Shown one piece after another: positions 6,324 through 13,401 of a stretch of 15,462 bases of DNA (position 1 is the first letter of the stretch; each line of letters starts with the position of its first letter). The stretch is taken from NCBI GenBank assembly GCA_035299585.1, contig DATGWF010000114.1, positions 1-15,462 on the forward strand, in the 5' to 3' direction. The notes beneath the pieces are model-generated. The model made no database searches. It was given only the letters and a program-made list of their open reading frames with translations, and had not been told where the DNA came from. The DNA is from DATGWF01 sp035299585. Lineage in GTDB: Bacteria; Actinomycetota; Actinomycetes; Actinomycetales; Microbacteriaceae. The translations under genes were made by a program, and so were the position numbers.

Positions 6324-7574
6324 GTGAAGCTCCAGTTGTTGCTGAAAAAGGCGCGAACCGCAGTTCGGCACTTCAGGAAGTACGGCCTCGCCTCCACTGC
6401 GGCACTCGTTGCGCGACGATTCCGATTCCTCACCGGTAAGGCCGAAATCGCCTCCCTCGTCGACTTCGACGACGTCGCCGCGGCCGACTGGACCCGCACC
6501 CCGCCATGGCGCGCCGACGCGCTGGCAGTCGACATTCAGTCACGCCCGATGCGCGTCGCCTGGATTATGTCGCCCCCCGGAGCCGAAAGCGGTGGACACC
6601 AAAACATATTCCGCTTTATTCGTGTCCTCGAGGACCACGGCCACGAATGCACGGTCTTCCTCTACAACGTCAACGGCAACATGCCGAACGAGAGCAGTGT
6701 CAAGCAGATGATGGCGCGGTCGGAGGCATACCCGGATGTCGCCGCGAGAATTCTCCCCTATGCATCAACCACCGGCATTGGCGACGGCTTCGATGCGGTG
6801 TTCGCCACCGGTTGGGAGACCGCCTACCCGAGTTACAACGACGCGAGTCGTGCGCGACGCTTCTACTTCATTCAAGACTTTGAGCCGATGTTCTATCCGG
6901 TCGGTTCGGATTCCATCCTGGCGGAGAACACCTACCGCTTCGGCTTCCACGGCATCACCGCGGGCGCTTGGCTCGCGCACACCTTGCGACGCGACTACGG
7001 CATGGAAACCGCGCACTTCGATTTCGCGGTCGACCCGGCCACCTATTCACTGACCAATACCGACGCACGCTCGGCGATTTTCTTTTACGCGCGCCCGGTT
7101 ACGCCGCGACGGGCCTTCGAACTGGGAGTCACGGTACTCACCGACTTTCACCGGTTGATGCCCGACATCGACATCCACTTCGCCGGGTGGAACACCAAAG
7201 ACTGGAAGGTCCCCTTCCCCTACGTCAACCACGGCTCGCTCCAACTGAGCGCCCTCAATGATCTCTACAACCGGTGCGCGGGCGCACTCGTTCTCTCGCT
7301 CTCAAACCTGTCGTTGCTCCCGCTCGAACTCGCGGCGGCCGGCGTACGGCCGGTCGTGAACGACGGACCGAACAACCGCATGGTCAGCGATCATCCGTAC
7401 ATCAGCTATGTCCCGCCGTCTCCGCACGCGATGGCGGAAGCCCTCGCCGAGACCGTCCGTCATCCGCTGACTGCGACGGAGTTGCGCGCAATGAGCGATT
7501 CGGTTCGCAACTTCACGTGGGCCGACTCAGGTACGCAATTCATGCGCGCGTTTGAGGAGGCCATGCGTGGCTAA
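6324..7574 (+). CDS. WsaF-like rhamnosyltransferase (GT4-type, GT-B fold)
   Basis: WsaF-type enzymes transfer L-rhamnose from dTDP-rhamnose to a growing lipid-linked chain at the cytosolic membrane face. GTG at 6324 gives 416 residues and has a GAAAGG ribosome binding site; earlier in-frame GTGs at 6246 and 6294 lack one, and 6246 lies upstream of the predicted promoter. The N-terminal 40 residues are basic and possibly membrane-associated. The first Rossmann-like domain starts at VAWIMSP (78-84) with SGGHQNI at 89-95. QDFEPMFYPVGS at 184-195 is characteristic of the WsaF group. The second domain has FYARP at 254-258 and the donor-site segment LPLELAAAG at 332-340. It is the first gene of a four-gene operon and overlaps the epimerase gene by eight bases. 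The family call is good; linkage and acceptor cannot be told. Confidence 0.82.
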   Translation: MKLQLLLKKARTAVRHFRKYGLASTAALVARRFRFLTGKAEIASLVDFDDVAAADWTRTPPWRADALAVDIQSRPMRVAWIMSPPGAESGGHQNIFRFIRVLEDHGHECTVFLYNVNGNMPNESSVKQMMARSEAYPDVAARILPYASTTGIGDGFDAVFATGWETAYPSYNDASRARRFYFIQDFEPMFYPVGSDSILAENTYRFGFHGITAGAWLAHTLRRDYGMETAHFDFAVDPATYSLTNTDARSAIFFYARPVTPRRAFELGVTVLTDFHRLMPDIDIHFAGWNTKDWKVPFPYVNHGSLQLSALNDLYNRCAGALVLSLSNLSLLPLELAAAGVRPVVNDGPNNRMVSDHPYISYVPPSPHAMAEALAETVRHPLTATELRAMSDSVRNFTWADSGTQFMRAFEEAMRG

Positions 7575-8496
7575 ATCGGTCGTTCTCGGCGGCAACGGCT
7601 TCATCGGCTCGCACCTGGTGGATGCCCTCGTGAACGCGGGCCACGACGTCACCGTGTTCGACCGTTTCTCGACCGATTCGCGCCGCTATCGGTCACGCAA
7701 TGTCCGCGAAGTCACTGGTGTGTTTGGCAAGGATGATTCGGTCTTGGACGCACTCGACGGAGCCGACACCGTGTTCCACTTCGTATCCGCATCCACGCCC
7801 GCGAGTGCCGCTGAGGCGCCCGCTCGAGACGTTGCCGACAACGTGGTTCCTACCGTGCAACTGCTCGAGCACGCGGTCTCAGCCGGCGTCAAGCGCATCC
7901 TTTTTGCGTCGACCGGCGGTGCCATTTACGGCGAGCAGGCGCACGCCGTTCACGCTGAGACCGACCCAATCCTGCCGCTCTCGCCCTACGCCATCGCGAA
8001 GGCCGCCATCGAGGGATATCTCCGCTTCTTTCGTGCGGAGCACGGCCTGAACTCGACGGTGCTGCGAATTTCGAACCCGTATGGGCCACGTCAGAGTGGC
8101 GCCCGAGGCCAGGGGCTCATCCCCATCGCCATTCGACGCGTGCTCGACGGCGAACCCGTGGTTCGGTACGGCGATGGAACCATGGTCCGGGATTACGTCT
8201 ACATCGATGATCTCATCGCCATGATCATGCGCATTGTTGCTACGGCCTCACCGAAGTATGACGTGTACAACCTCGGCAGTGGTCGCGGCGAGTCGGTGAA
8301 CGACGTGTTGCATGCCGTCGAGCGCGAGCTGGGTTCGTTTGCGATCGATCAGCGACCAACGCCGTCGAGTTTCGTCAATCGAGTGGTGCTCGACACGGCC
8401 CGGTTCACCACCGAGTTCGGCACCCTCCCGCTCACCCAGCTCGAGGACGGAATTGCGGCCTCTGTTCAGTCGGCTCGTGAGGAGCGCCATCGATGA
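7567..8496 (+). CDS. NAD-dependent NDP-sugar epimerase/dehydratase (GalE-like SDR)
   Basis: This is an extended short-chain dehydrogenase/reductase that likely interconverts an activated sugar (a 4-epimerase is the best guess) for the polymer made by its neighbours. GTG at 7567 gives 309 residues and has a strong GAGGAGG site six bases upstream, inside the end of the preceding gene. An upstream TTG at 7552 is less likely. It shows GGNGFIG at residues 8-14, the S115-T116 pair in FASTGGAIYGE, and catalytic Y141 and K145 in SPYAIAK. SNPYGPRQ at about 169-176 and VRDYVYIDD resemble UDP-glucose 4-epimerases. It overlaps the next gene by four bases. Substrate is not determinable: UDP-Glc/Gal, UDP-GlcNAc/GalNAc or a dTDP-sugar are all possible. 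Confidence 0.85.
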   Translation: MAKSVVLGGNGFIGSHLVDALVNAGHDVTVFDRFSTDSRRYRSRNVREVTGVFGKDDSVLDALDGADTVFHFVSASTPASAAEAPARDVADNVVPTVQLLEHAVSAGVKRILFASTGGAIYGEQAHAVHAETDPILPLSPYAIAKAAIEGYLRFFRAEHGLNSTVLRISNPYGPRQSGARGQGLIPIAIRRVLDGEPVVRYGDGTMVRDYVYIDDLIAMIMRIVATASPKYDVYNLGSGRGESVNDVLHAVERELGSFAIDQRPTPSSFVNRVVLDTARFTTEFGTLPLTQLEDGIAASVQSAREERHR

Positions 8497-9461
8497 AAGC
8501 CACCATTGCCATCCTCACGTTCAATGGCGAACACTATTTGCGGGACATTCTTGACGCGATTTTTCAGCAGCGCGAAACGGACTTCGAAGTGCTCGTCATT
8601 GATTCCGGCTCGACTGACCGGACGCTGGACATCCTCCGGGCCGAGCCCCGCGTTCGCGTGCACCAGATTCCCAATCATGAGTTCGGGCATGGGCGCACCC
8701 GCAACCTGGCCGCGCAATTGGCTTCGGGTGAGTTCGTCGTGTATCTCACCCACGACGCCGTCCCAGCGTCACCGGACTGGCTCGGCGGCATGCTCGAGCC
8801 GTTCGAGCTCAGTCCGCGAGTGGTCGCGGTGATGGGCAAGCAGATTCCGCGGACGAACTGTTTCCCCCTGCAGAAGTACGACATCGAGGCGGTCTTCCGG
8901 GGCTTCGGACCAGATTTTTCGGTCGCGCTCAGCCAGCTCACCGATGGCGCCGAGTCCCGCGGTGAATTGAACGCACTGAGTTTCTATTCCGATGTCAACT
9001 CAGCGACTCGGCGTGACTTCCTCCTGAACACCATCCCATATCGCGATGTGCCGTACTCGGAAGACCAGTTGTTCGGTCGAGATGTCATCACTGCCGGATA
9101 CATCAAGGCGTACGCCCCGCGCGGCGCTGTCATTCATTCCAACGACTTGCGTTTGCGTGAGTTTGGCAAGCGCATCTTCGACGAGACGGTCGGTCTGCGC
9201 CGGATTGGCACCCCGATTGCGCCCCTGTCGACTCGCGCTCAACTCAAGCTGACCATCGGTGGCGCGCTCCGGGACGAGGTCCGCATCCTGCGCGACCGCG
9301 CGTGGAGTTGGAAGCGAAAGCTCATGTGGCTCGTGCTCAACCCGCTGTTCCACATCGAAAAGTGGCGCTGGTATCGCCGCGCTTCACGAGTGGCCCTCGA
9401 TGATGCGGCAGCCATCGAAAAGGCCTCATTGGAACATTCCCGCAAGGAGAGTGGCGCGTGA
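8493..9461 (+). CDS. GT2 family glycosyltransferase, rhamnosyltransferase-like
   Basis: This 322-residue GT-A enzyme has the GT2 start (VAILTFNGE-like, residues 5-13), IDSGSTDRT at 36-44 with nucleotide-binding Asp 37, and EFGHGRTRN at 63-71. In place of a usual DxD it has YLTHDAVP at 84-91, as in the rhamnosyltransferase subgroup that typically reads T-Q/H-D-A. YSEDQLFGRDV at 188-198 supplies the acidic catalytic pair E190/D191. The C-terminal 80 residues are basic with a Trp-rich stretch (about 282-300) that may sit on the membrane. The ATG overlaps the epimerase stop (ATGA) and its own stop overlaps the next GTG, so translation is coupled. It probably adds a rhamnose or related sugar to the lipid-linked glycan; donor and linkage are inferred. 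Confidence 0.83.
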   Translation: MKATIAILTFNGEHYLRDILDAIFQQRETDFEVLVIDSGSTDRTLDILRAEPRVRVHQIPNHEFGHGRTRNLAAQLASGEFVVYLTHDAVPASPDWLGGMLEPFELSPRVVAVMGKQIPRTNCFPLQKYDIEAVFRGFGPDFSVALSQLTDGAESRGELNALSFYSDVNSATRRDFLLNTIPYRDVPYSEDQLFGRDVITAGYIKAYAPRGAVIHSNDLRLREFGKRIFDETVGLRRIGTPIAPLSTRAQLKLTIGGALRDEVRILRDRAWSWKRKLMWLVLNPLFHIEKWRWYRRASRVALDDAAAIEKASLEHSRKESGA

Positions 9462-10714
9462 CCGCCGGGGAATCACGCGTTGACGATCGCCTCCGTGCGC
9501 GACTGACCGGCGCGAAGATACTCATCACTCAAGCCCACCTCGTCCAATACGCCGGCTCAGAAGTGGTCACGCTCGAGCTGGCAGAGTTCTTCGCAGAGCA
9601 CGGAGCTCAAGTGGTGATTGCCACCTATGCGTTCGCCGACCCATTTGCTTCGAATTTCGATGGACTCTCGAACGTGACCCTGTTCGAGTTCGACAGCGAG
9701 GAGCTCGCCGCCAATCTTGCTGAGCGTCGTCCTGACATCGCCTGGATCCAGCACTCGATTATTCCGCGACCCCTCCTGGAGCGGCCCGATGGCGTGACGT
9801 TCGTCTTCCACCACATGTCGTCGATTCTCCCCGCGGAGTACACCCTCGATGCTGCTGTCGAGGTGGCACTCGCAAGCGCGGTCGTGTTCGAGTCGCCGCG
9901 TTCGCGTGAACTCCATCTCGAAACCGAGGTGTATGCCGCGCTCGACCAGGACAGACTCCAGGTGCTCGGCAATCCGGCTCCAGGAGCCTTCGCGTCGATG
10001 CGCCGTCCCGAGGCCCCAGAGCGCCGTCTCGTGGTCGTGTCGAACCATATTCCGATAGAGATGCAGGACGCGTTGACCGCGCTCGAAGAGACGTTCCAGG
10101 TTGAACGCATCGGAGCCCAACTCGAGCTGGGCGCGCGACCGCAACGGGTAACGGCCGAGGTGTTGTCCCGAGCGGGCGCAATCGTGTCGATTGGAAAGAC
10201 CGTCCAGTACTCGGTCGCGGCCGGCATTCCGGTATACCTGTATGACCACTTCGGCGGCGTGGGATGGCTCACTCGGGAGAACTTCGACGGCGCTCGCCAC
10301 CATAACTTCTCAGGTCGTCATTCACGCCAGCTCGCGGCTGCGGAGATCGTTGACGAAATCGCAAACGGTTTCGATGCGGCACAGGCAGAAGCTGCGGAAC
10401 TCCGCGCTGATCGACTGGCGGATGTGAGTCTCCCGGACCGCATTCTCGGGCTCCTTGACTGGATTGCCGCGAATCCTCGGGAGAGCCTCTCCCTCACTGG
10501 AGCGGCCGTGAATCAACACGACACCATTCAGCGCGCATTCGCGGGCTATGTGCGCGAGTTGGTGCGTCGGCAGCGGGATGCTGAAACGCTCGCCATTCTT
10601 CGCGATGGTGATCGCGTCGCCCTCGCGCAGGCGCATCGCACGCTTGCTGCGCTGCGTACCCGACCCATCCGCACGCTACTGAGTGCACTCGCACGGCACC
10701 TGCGCCGGGGCTAA
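9458..10714 (+). CDS. Divergent GT-B-like glycosyltransferase with helical C-terminal tail
   Basis: I do not recognise a named family for this 418-residue protein, but it looks like a GT4-type glycosyltransferase. Residues 18-58 read as the first Rossmann strand and helix (KILITQAHLVQYAGSE, then VTLELAEFFAEHGAQVVIATY), with the Gly-Ser-Glu of donor-binding GT-B enzymes at 33-35. A second domain begins near 190 (LVVVSNH) and contains IVSIGKTVQYSVAAGIPVYLYD at 242-263, which resembles the GT-B nucleotide-sugar site but lacks the canonical E-x7-E. The last 80 residues are charged and probably helical. GTG at 9458 has a good AAGGAGAG site and overlaps the previous stop (GTGA). Its TAA overlaps the convergent gene's stop by four bases. 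Last gene of the operon, so likely in the same glycan pathway. Confidence 0.6.
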   Translation: MTAGESRVDDRLRARLTGAKILITQAHLVQYAGSEVVTLELAEFFAEHGAQVVIATYAFADPFASNFDGLSNVTLFEFDSEELAANLAERRPDIAWIQHSIIPRPLLERPDGVTFVFHHMSSILPAEYTLDAAVEVALASAVVFESPRSRELHLETEVYAALDQDRLQVLGNPAPGAFASMRRPEAPERRLVVVSNHIPIEMQDALTALEETFQVERIGAQLELGARPQRVTAEVLSRAGAIVSIGKTVQYSVAAGIPVYLYDHFGGVGWLTRENFDGARHHNFSGRHSRQLAAAEIVDEIANGFDAAQAEAAELRADRLADVSLPDRILGLLDWIAANPRESLSLTGAAVNQHDTIQRAFAGYVRELVRRQRDAETLAILRDGDRVALAQAHRTLAALRTRPIRTLLSALARHLRRG

Positions 10715-11637
10715 CTCAGATCAACGGCCTTCGACAGCACCTCGTCCCACGCGACGAGCGGGCGGTCGAAGTCCGAGACGGTATGGAGAGCTTTGCCAAT
10801 CCGAGCACGCCAGCGCTCTTGGTACAGCTCGGGAAAATTGTCGATGTAATAGCGGCAGGTCTGTTCCCACTGCTCGACGGACATCGCTTTGCCGAAGTGC
10901 TGGCACGGCAGTCCGATCGCTATTCGACGTTCGTCGATGCCCTGAGGCTCGCGGGCATCCGGGAGTCTGAACGCGGCGGGCGAGGATGTTCGCCAGGCGA
11001 CCAGAATGTTTCGACGCTCGGGACCAAAGGAGGAACGGAAGTTGAGCAGTTGATCTCCACGCCGGAACGGTGCGTGATCTTCCGGGGTCATGTACGCGTC
11101 GAACAACTGGACCCGCATGGCGTCAATTTCCGCCGGCTGTGCCAAGAGGGTCGTTCGAACGTCGCCCACGGTTCGTTCGTCGGCATCGGCGTAGAACACC
11201 CATTCGGGGCGGTAGCGTCGGGCGATCCGGTAGAGCAAGCTCCGATGTGCGGTCTCCTCCCAGATGCGCAATCGTCGACGCCAGCGCCGGTTCCGGACCA
11301 CGGCGACGACGGATGGATGCGCGAGGGCTTGGTCTACGGTGTCGTCGGTACTGCAGTCGTCGAACACCACAATGCCATCGGCGAACTGTGCAAGCGCGTC
11401 GAGTGAATCCGTCATCACATCGCCCTCGTTCCGCACCCGGGTCATCGCGATGATGGTTGCGTTGGGCACGTGTCGAGGGCGACGTATCCACGTCGTGCGC
11501 AACGAGGGATCGAATCGGCGCAGCGTGACGTGACGCGCGAACGTCGTCCGTGCCCGCGCGCGGGAGACTGCGCTCGCGCACTCTTGACGTGCTCGGCCGG
11601 TGACGTTCCGAAGGACCGCCCAGACGTCCACGCCCAC
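10711..11637 (-). CDS. GT2-type glycosyltransferase (Glyco_tranf_2_4-like)
   Basis: This 308-residue protein carries a GT-A core after a 60-residue basic N-terminal extension: IIAMTRVRNEGD at 62-73, FDDCSTDDT at 92-100 with nucleotide-binding D93/D94, and YADADER at 149-155 containing the DxD metal site D151/D153. These fit the GT2 group that has an MVRNE-type start. The start is GTG at 11637, with a strong GGAGG eight bases upstream inside the end of wzt. The stop of wzt is only three bases before the start, so it is the third gene of the wzm-wzt operon. It probably adds a side or late sugar to the exported polymer. Donor and acceptor are unknown. Its stop overlaps that of the convergent plus-strand gene. 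Confidence 0.82.
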   Translation of the reverse strand: MGVDVWAVLRNVTGRARQECASAVSRARARTTFARHVTLRRFDPSLRTTWIRRPRHVPNATIIAMTRVRNEGDVMTDSLDALAQFADGIVVFDDCSTDDTVDQALAHPSVVAVVRNRRWRRRLRIWEETAHRSLLYRIARRYRPEWVFYADADERTVGDVRTTLLAQPAEIDAMRVQLFDAYMTPEDHAPFRRGDQLLNFRSSFGPERRNILVAWRTSSPAAFRLPDAREPQGIDERRIAIGLPCQHFGKAMSVEQWEQTCRYYIDNFPELYQERWRARIGKALHTVSDFDRPLVAWDEVLSKAVDLS

Positions 11638-11640
11638 GGC

Positions 11641-12378
11641 TTAAACCTCCGGAGCGAACGACTTGGAATACGCGGCAATAACCTCGGCGGCTGGTCCGGC
11701 CTGCTCGAGGTGGCCCTTGTTGATCCAGGCGACATGATCGCACATCGACTGGACGGTTCCAAGTGAGTGGCTGACGAGCACGACCGTCTTTCCCGCTGTG
11801 CGGAAGTCTTGGAACTTGCGCTGACACTTGAGCTGAAACTCAGCGTCTCCGACCGCAAGCACTTCGTCGACGACCAGAATGTCTGGGTCAACATTGATGG
11901 CGACCGAGAATCCCAGACGCACGTACATGCCGGAGGAGTAGTTCTTGACGGGCTGGTCGATGAACTGCTCAACCCCAGAGAAGTCAACAATCTCGTCGAA
12001 CTTCTGCTGAATCTCCTTGCGGCTCATCCCGAGGATGGCGCCGTTCAGGAAGATGTTTTCGCGACCAGACAGCTCCGGATGAAACCCGGATCCCACTTCC
12101 AGGAGCGCCGCAATCTTGCCGAAGTGTCGAATCTCGCCTTCGTTCGGGGTGAGGATTTTGGCGAGGCACTTCAACAGCGTCGATTTTCCCGAACCGTTGC
12201 TCCCGATCAGTCCGAACGTCGATCCCGCCGGCACGTCAAACGTGACGTTGCGCAACGCCCAAAAGTCTTCGTGGACCGATACGCGACGGCGCATCATTGC
12301 CGACTTCAGGCTCTGATTTCGTTCGTGGTAGAGCCGGAACATCTTTCCGACGTCCCGTACTTCAATCGCGTTACTCAT
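11641..12378 (-). CDS. wzt: ABC transporter ATP-binding protein for polysaccharide export (Wzt/TagH type)
   Basis: This is the ATPase of the exporter that moves lipid-linked polysaccharide across the cytoplasmic membrane. ATG at 12378 overlaps the wzm stop by four bases (ATGA) and gives 245 residues; a longer open frame upstream is antisense-type overlap with wzm. Visible motifs are Walker A GSNGSGKST at residues 59-67, EVGSGFHPELSGREN at 94-107 characteristic of polysaccharide ATPases, the ABC signature YSSGM at 147-151, Walker B ILVVDE at 167-172, and the H-loop His 204. The protein ends about 40 residues after the H-loop, so it lacks the C-terminal carbohydrate-binding domain of O8/O9a-type Wzt. 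It pairs with wzm and should work on the polymer made by the neighbouring enzymes. Confidence 0.93.
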   Translation of the reverse strand: MSNAIEVRDVGKMFRLYHERNQSLKSAMMRRRVSVHEDFWALRNVTFDVPAGSTFGLIGSNGSGKSTLLKCLAKILTPNEGEIRHFGKIAALLEVGSGFHPELSGRENIFLNGAILGMSRKEIQQKFDEIVDFSGVEQFIDQPVKNYSSGMYVRLGFSVAINVDPDILVVDEVLAVGDAEFQLKCQRKFQDFRTAGKTVVLVSHSLGTVQSMCDHVAWINKGHLEQAGPAAEVIAAYSKSFAPEV

Positions 12379-13211
12379 AGGGCTTCGGCCAAGCCTTTCT
12401 CGCTCGCGCGGAAGATCCAGAAGCCAACTCCCAGCGCGGCGATTGTCCAAATGAGGCAAGCCGTGATGTCGGCGGAGTTCGGGAATCGGTTGTCGTATAG
12501 CACTGCGCGGAAGGCTTCGATGAAATGCATCATCGGGTTCACCGAGTACATGTCGAGCACCGTGATGTTCGTGCCAAACAGGCCACCAACCCGGTCGGAC
12601 TGGTCTTTCACAAGCGAAAGCGGATAGACGACCGGAGTCAGGTAGAGCCAAATCTGCATAACGACGCTGATGAGGTACTGGGTATCCCGAAAGTGGACGT
12701 TCGCAATGCACAGGGCAAGAGAGACTCCAACCACAAAGAGCATGAGCAAGACCATCAGCGCAAGCGCCACCGGAATCCATGGCCACAGGAACGATCCGAA
12801 GGCGATGAGCGCGACCGCCAACACCAGCATCTCCCAAGCCCAGTTGTACCCGCGCGTAAGCACGGCCGAGAGCGGCAACACGAGCCGCGGGAAGTAGACC
12901 TTCGTGACCAGGCCGTAGTTGGCCAGGATGCTTCCCAGGCCGGAGTTCACCGCGGCGGAGAAGAACGTCCACGGCAGGAGGCCGCACAAGAGCCAGAGTG
13001 GAAAAGCGTTCAGGCCACTGGGGTTCCCCGGCGCTGGCTGAATTCGGAACACGAAGGAAAACACGAAGGTGTAGACCAGCATTGCCACAAGCGGATTGAC
13101 CAGCGCCCACAGACGGCCGAAAATCGTGCGCTTGTATTGCCCGCGAACATCCCGCATCACGAGGTTCGACAAGAGCTCTCGAGCGCCGAGCAGCTCGCGT
13201 ATGTAGGTCAT
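12375..13211 (-). CDS. wzm: ABC transporter permease for polysaccharide export (Wzm/TagG type)
   Basis: The membrane half of the exporter, ABC2 type. ATG at 13211 gives 278 residues and is preceded by GAGGA three bases upstream. A longer reading from ATG at 13262 would place the first codons on top of the predicted -10 box, so the shorter start is preferred. About six membrane segments are visible (near 36-57, 70-90, 121-141, 145-170, 180-200 and 250-268). The amphipathic N-terminal block RDVRGQYKRTIFGRLWALVNP at 20-40 and the C-terminal NPMMHFIEAFRAVLY at 225-239 are typical of this family. It is first of the minus-strand operon wzm-wzt-glycosyltransferase and diverges from the LGFP gene across 190 bases. 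Confidence 0.93.
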   Translation of the reverse strand: MTYIRELLGARELLSNLVMRDVRGQYKRTIFGRLWALVNPLVAMLVYTFVFSFVFRIQPAPGNPSGLNAFPLWLLCGLLPWTFFSAAVNSGLGSILANYGLVTKVYFPRLVLPLSAVLTRGYNWAWEMLVLAVALIAFGSFLWPWIPVALALMVLLMLFVVGVSLALCIANVHFRDTQYLISVVMQIWLYLTPVVYPLSLVKDQSDRVGGLFGTNITVLDMYSVNPMMHFIEAFRAVLYDNRFPNSADITACLIWTIAALGVGFWIFRASEKGLAEAL

Positions 13212-13251
13212 TCGTCCTCGTTCACAGTTGCGCTCGAGTGGAGCTCTTGCG

Positions 13252-13259
13252 ATTTTATA
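13252..13259 (-). promoter_or_regulatory. Putative -10 region of the wzm-wzt operon
   Basis: On the minus strand the AT-rich block TATAAAAT stands out in GC-rich surroundings and contains TATAAA and TAAAAT, both good -10 hexamers. A weak -35 (CTGTCA, 13278-13283) lies 18 bases before TATAAA. Transcription would start near 13245, giving a leader of roughly 33 bases before the ATG at 13211. The block overlaps the codons that the longer wzm reading would use. Confidence 0.5.
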
Positions 13260-13324
13260 CACCGCGGCACACGAGGCTGACAGATTGCTGGGCGAGCCGG
13301 ATGTACGACAGTGTGCGTGTTCGG

Positions 13325-13353
13325 ATGAAAGCTGGAGGTTTCAGGGTTAAGTT
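13325..13353 (+). promoter_or_regulatory. Putative promoter of the LGFP-repeat protein gene
   Basis: ATGAAA at 13325-13330 (four of six matches to TTGACA) and TAAGTT at 13348-13353 (TANNNT) are 17 bases apart. Transcription would start near 13360, about 42 bases before the ATG. A perfect 10-base palindrome AGGCATGCCT at 13359-13368 lies right at the predicted start site and could be an operator, though at this length it may be chance. The rest of the 190-base divergent gap shows nothing else I can support. Confidence 0.35.
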
Positions 13354-13401
13354 GGAATAGGCATGCCTTTGGCCTGCAGAGAATAGAGAGGGGGTGCCCG
13401 A

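Noticed and set aside
11767..12627. A 286-codon plus-strand open frame opposite wzt
   Set aside because: Entirely antisense to the ABC ATPase and permease genes, which carry all family motifs; it is a mirror-frame artefact.
12379..13110. Upstream extension of the wzt reading frame
   Set aside because: It runs out of frame through wzm, while ATG 12378 in the ATGA overlap gives a normal-length ATPase.
12525..13280. A 251-codon plus-strand open frame opposite wzm
   Set aside because: Its charged, Gln/His-rich product mirrors the hydrophobic wzm codons; no independent start signal.
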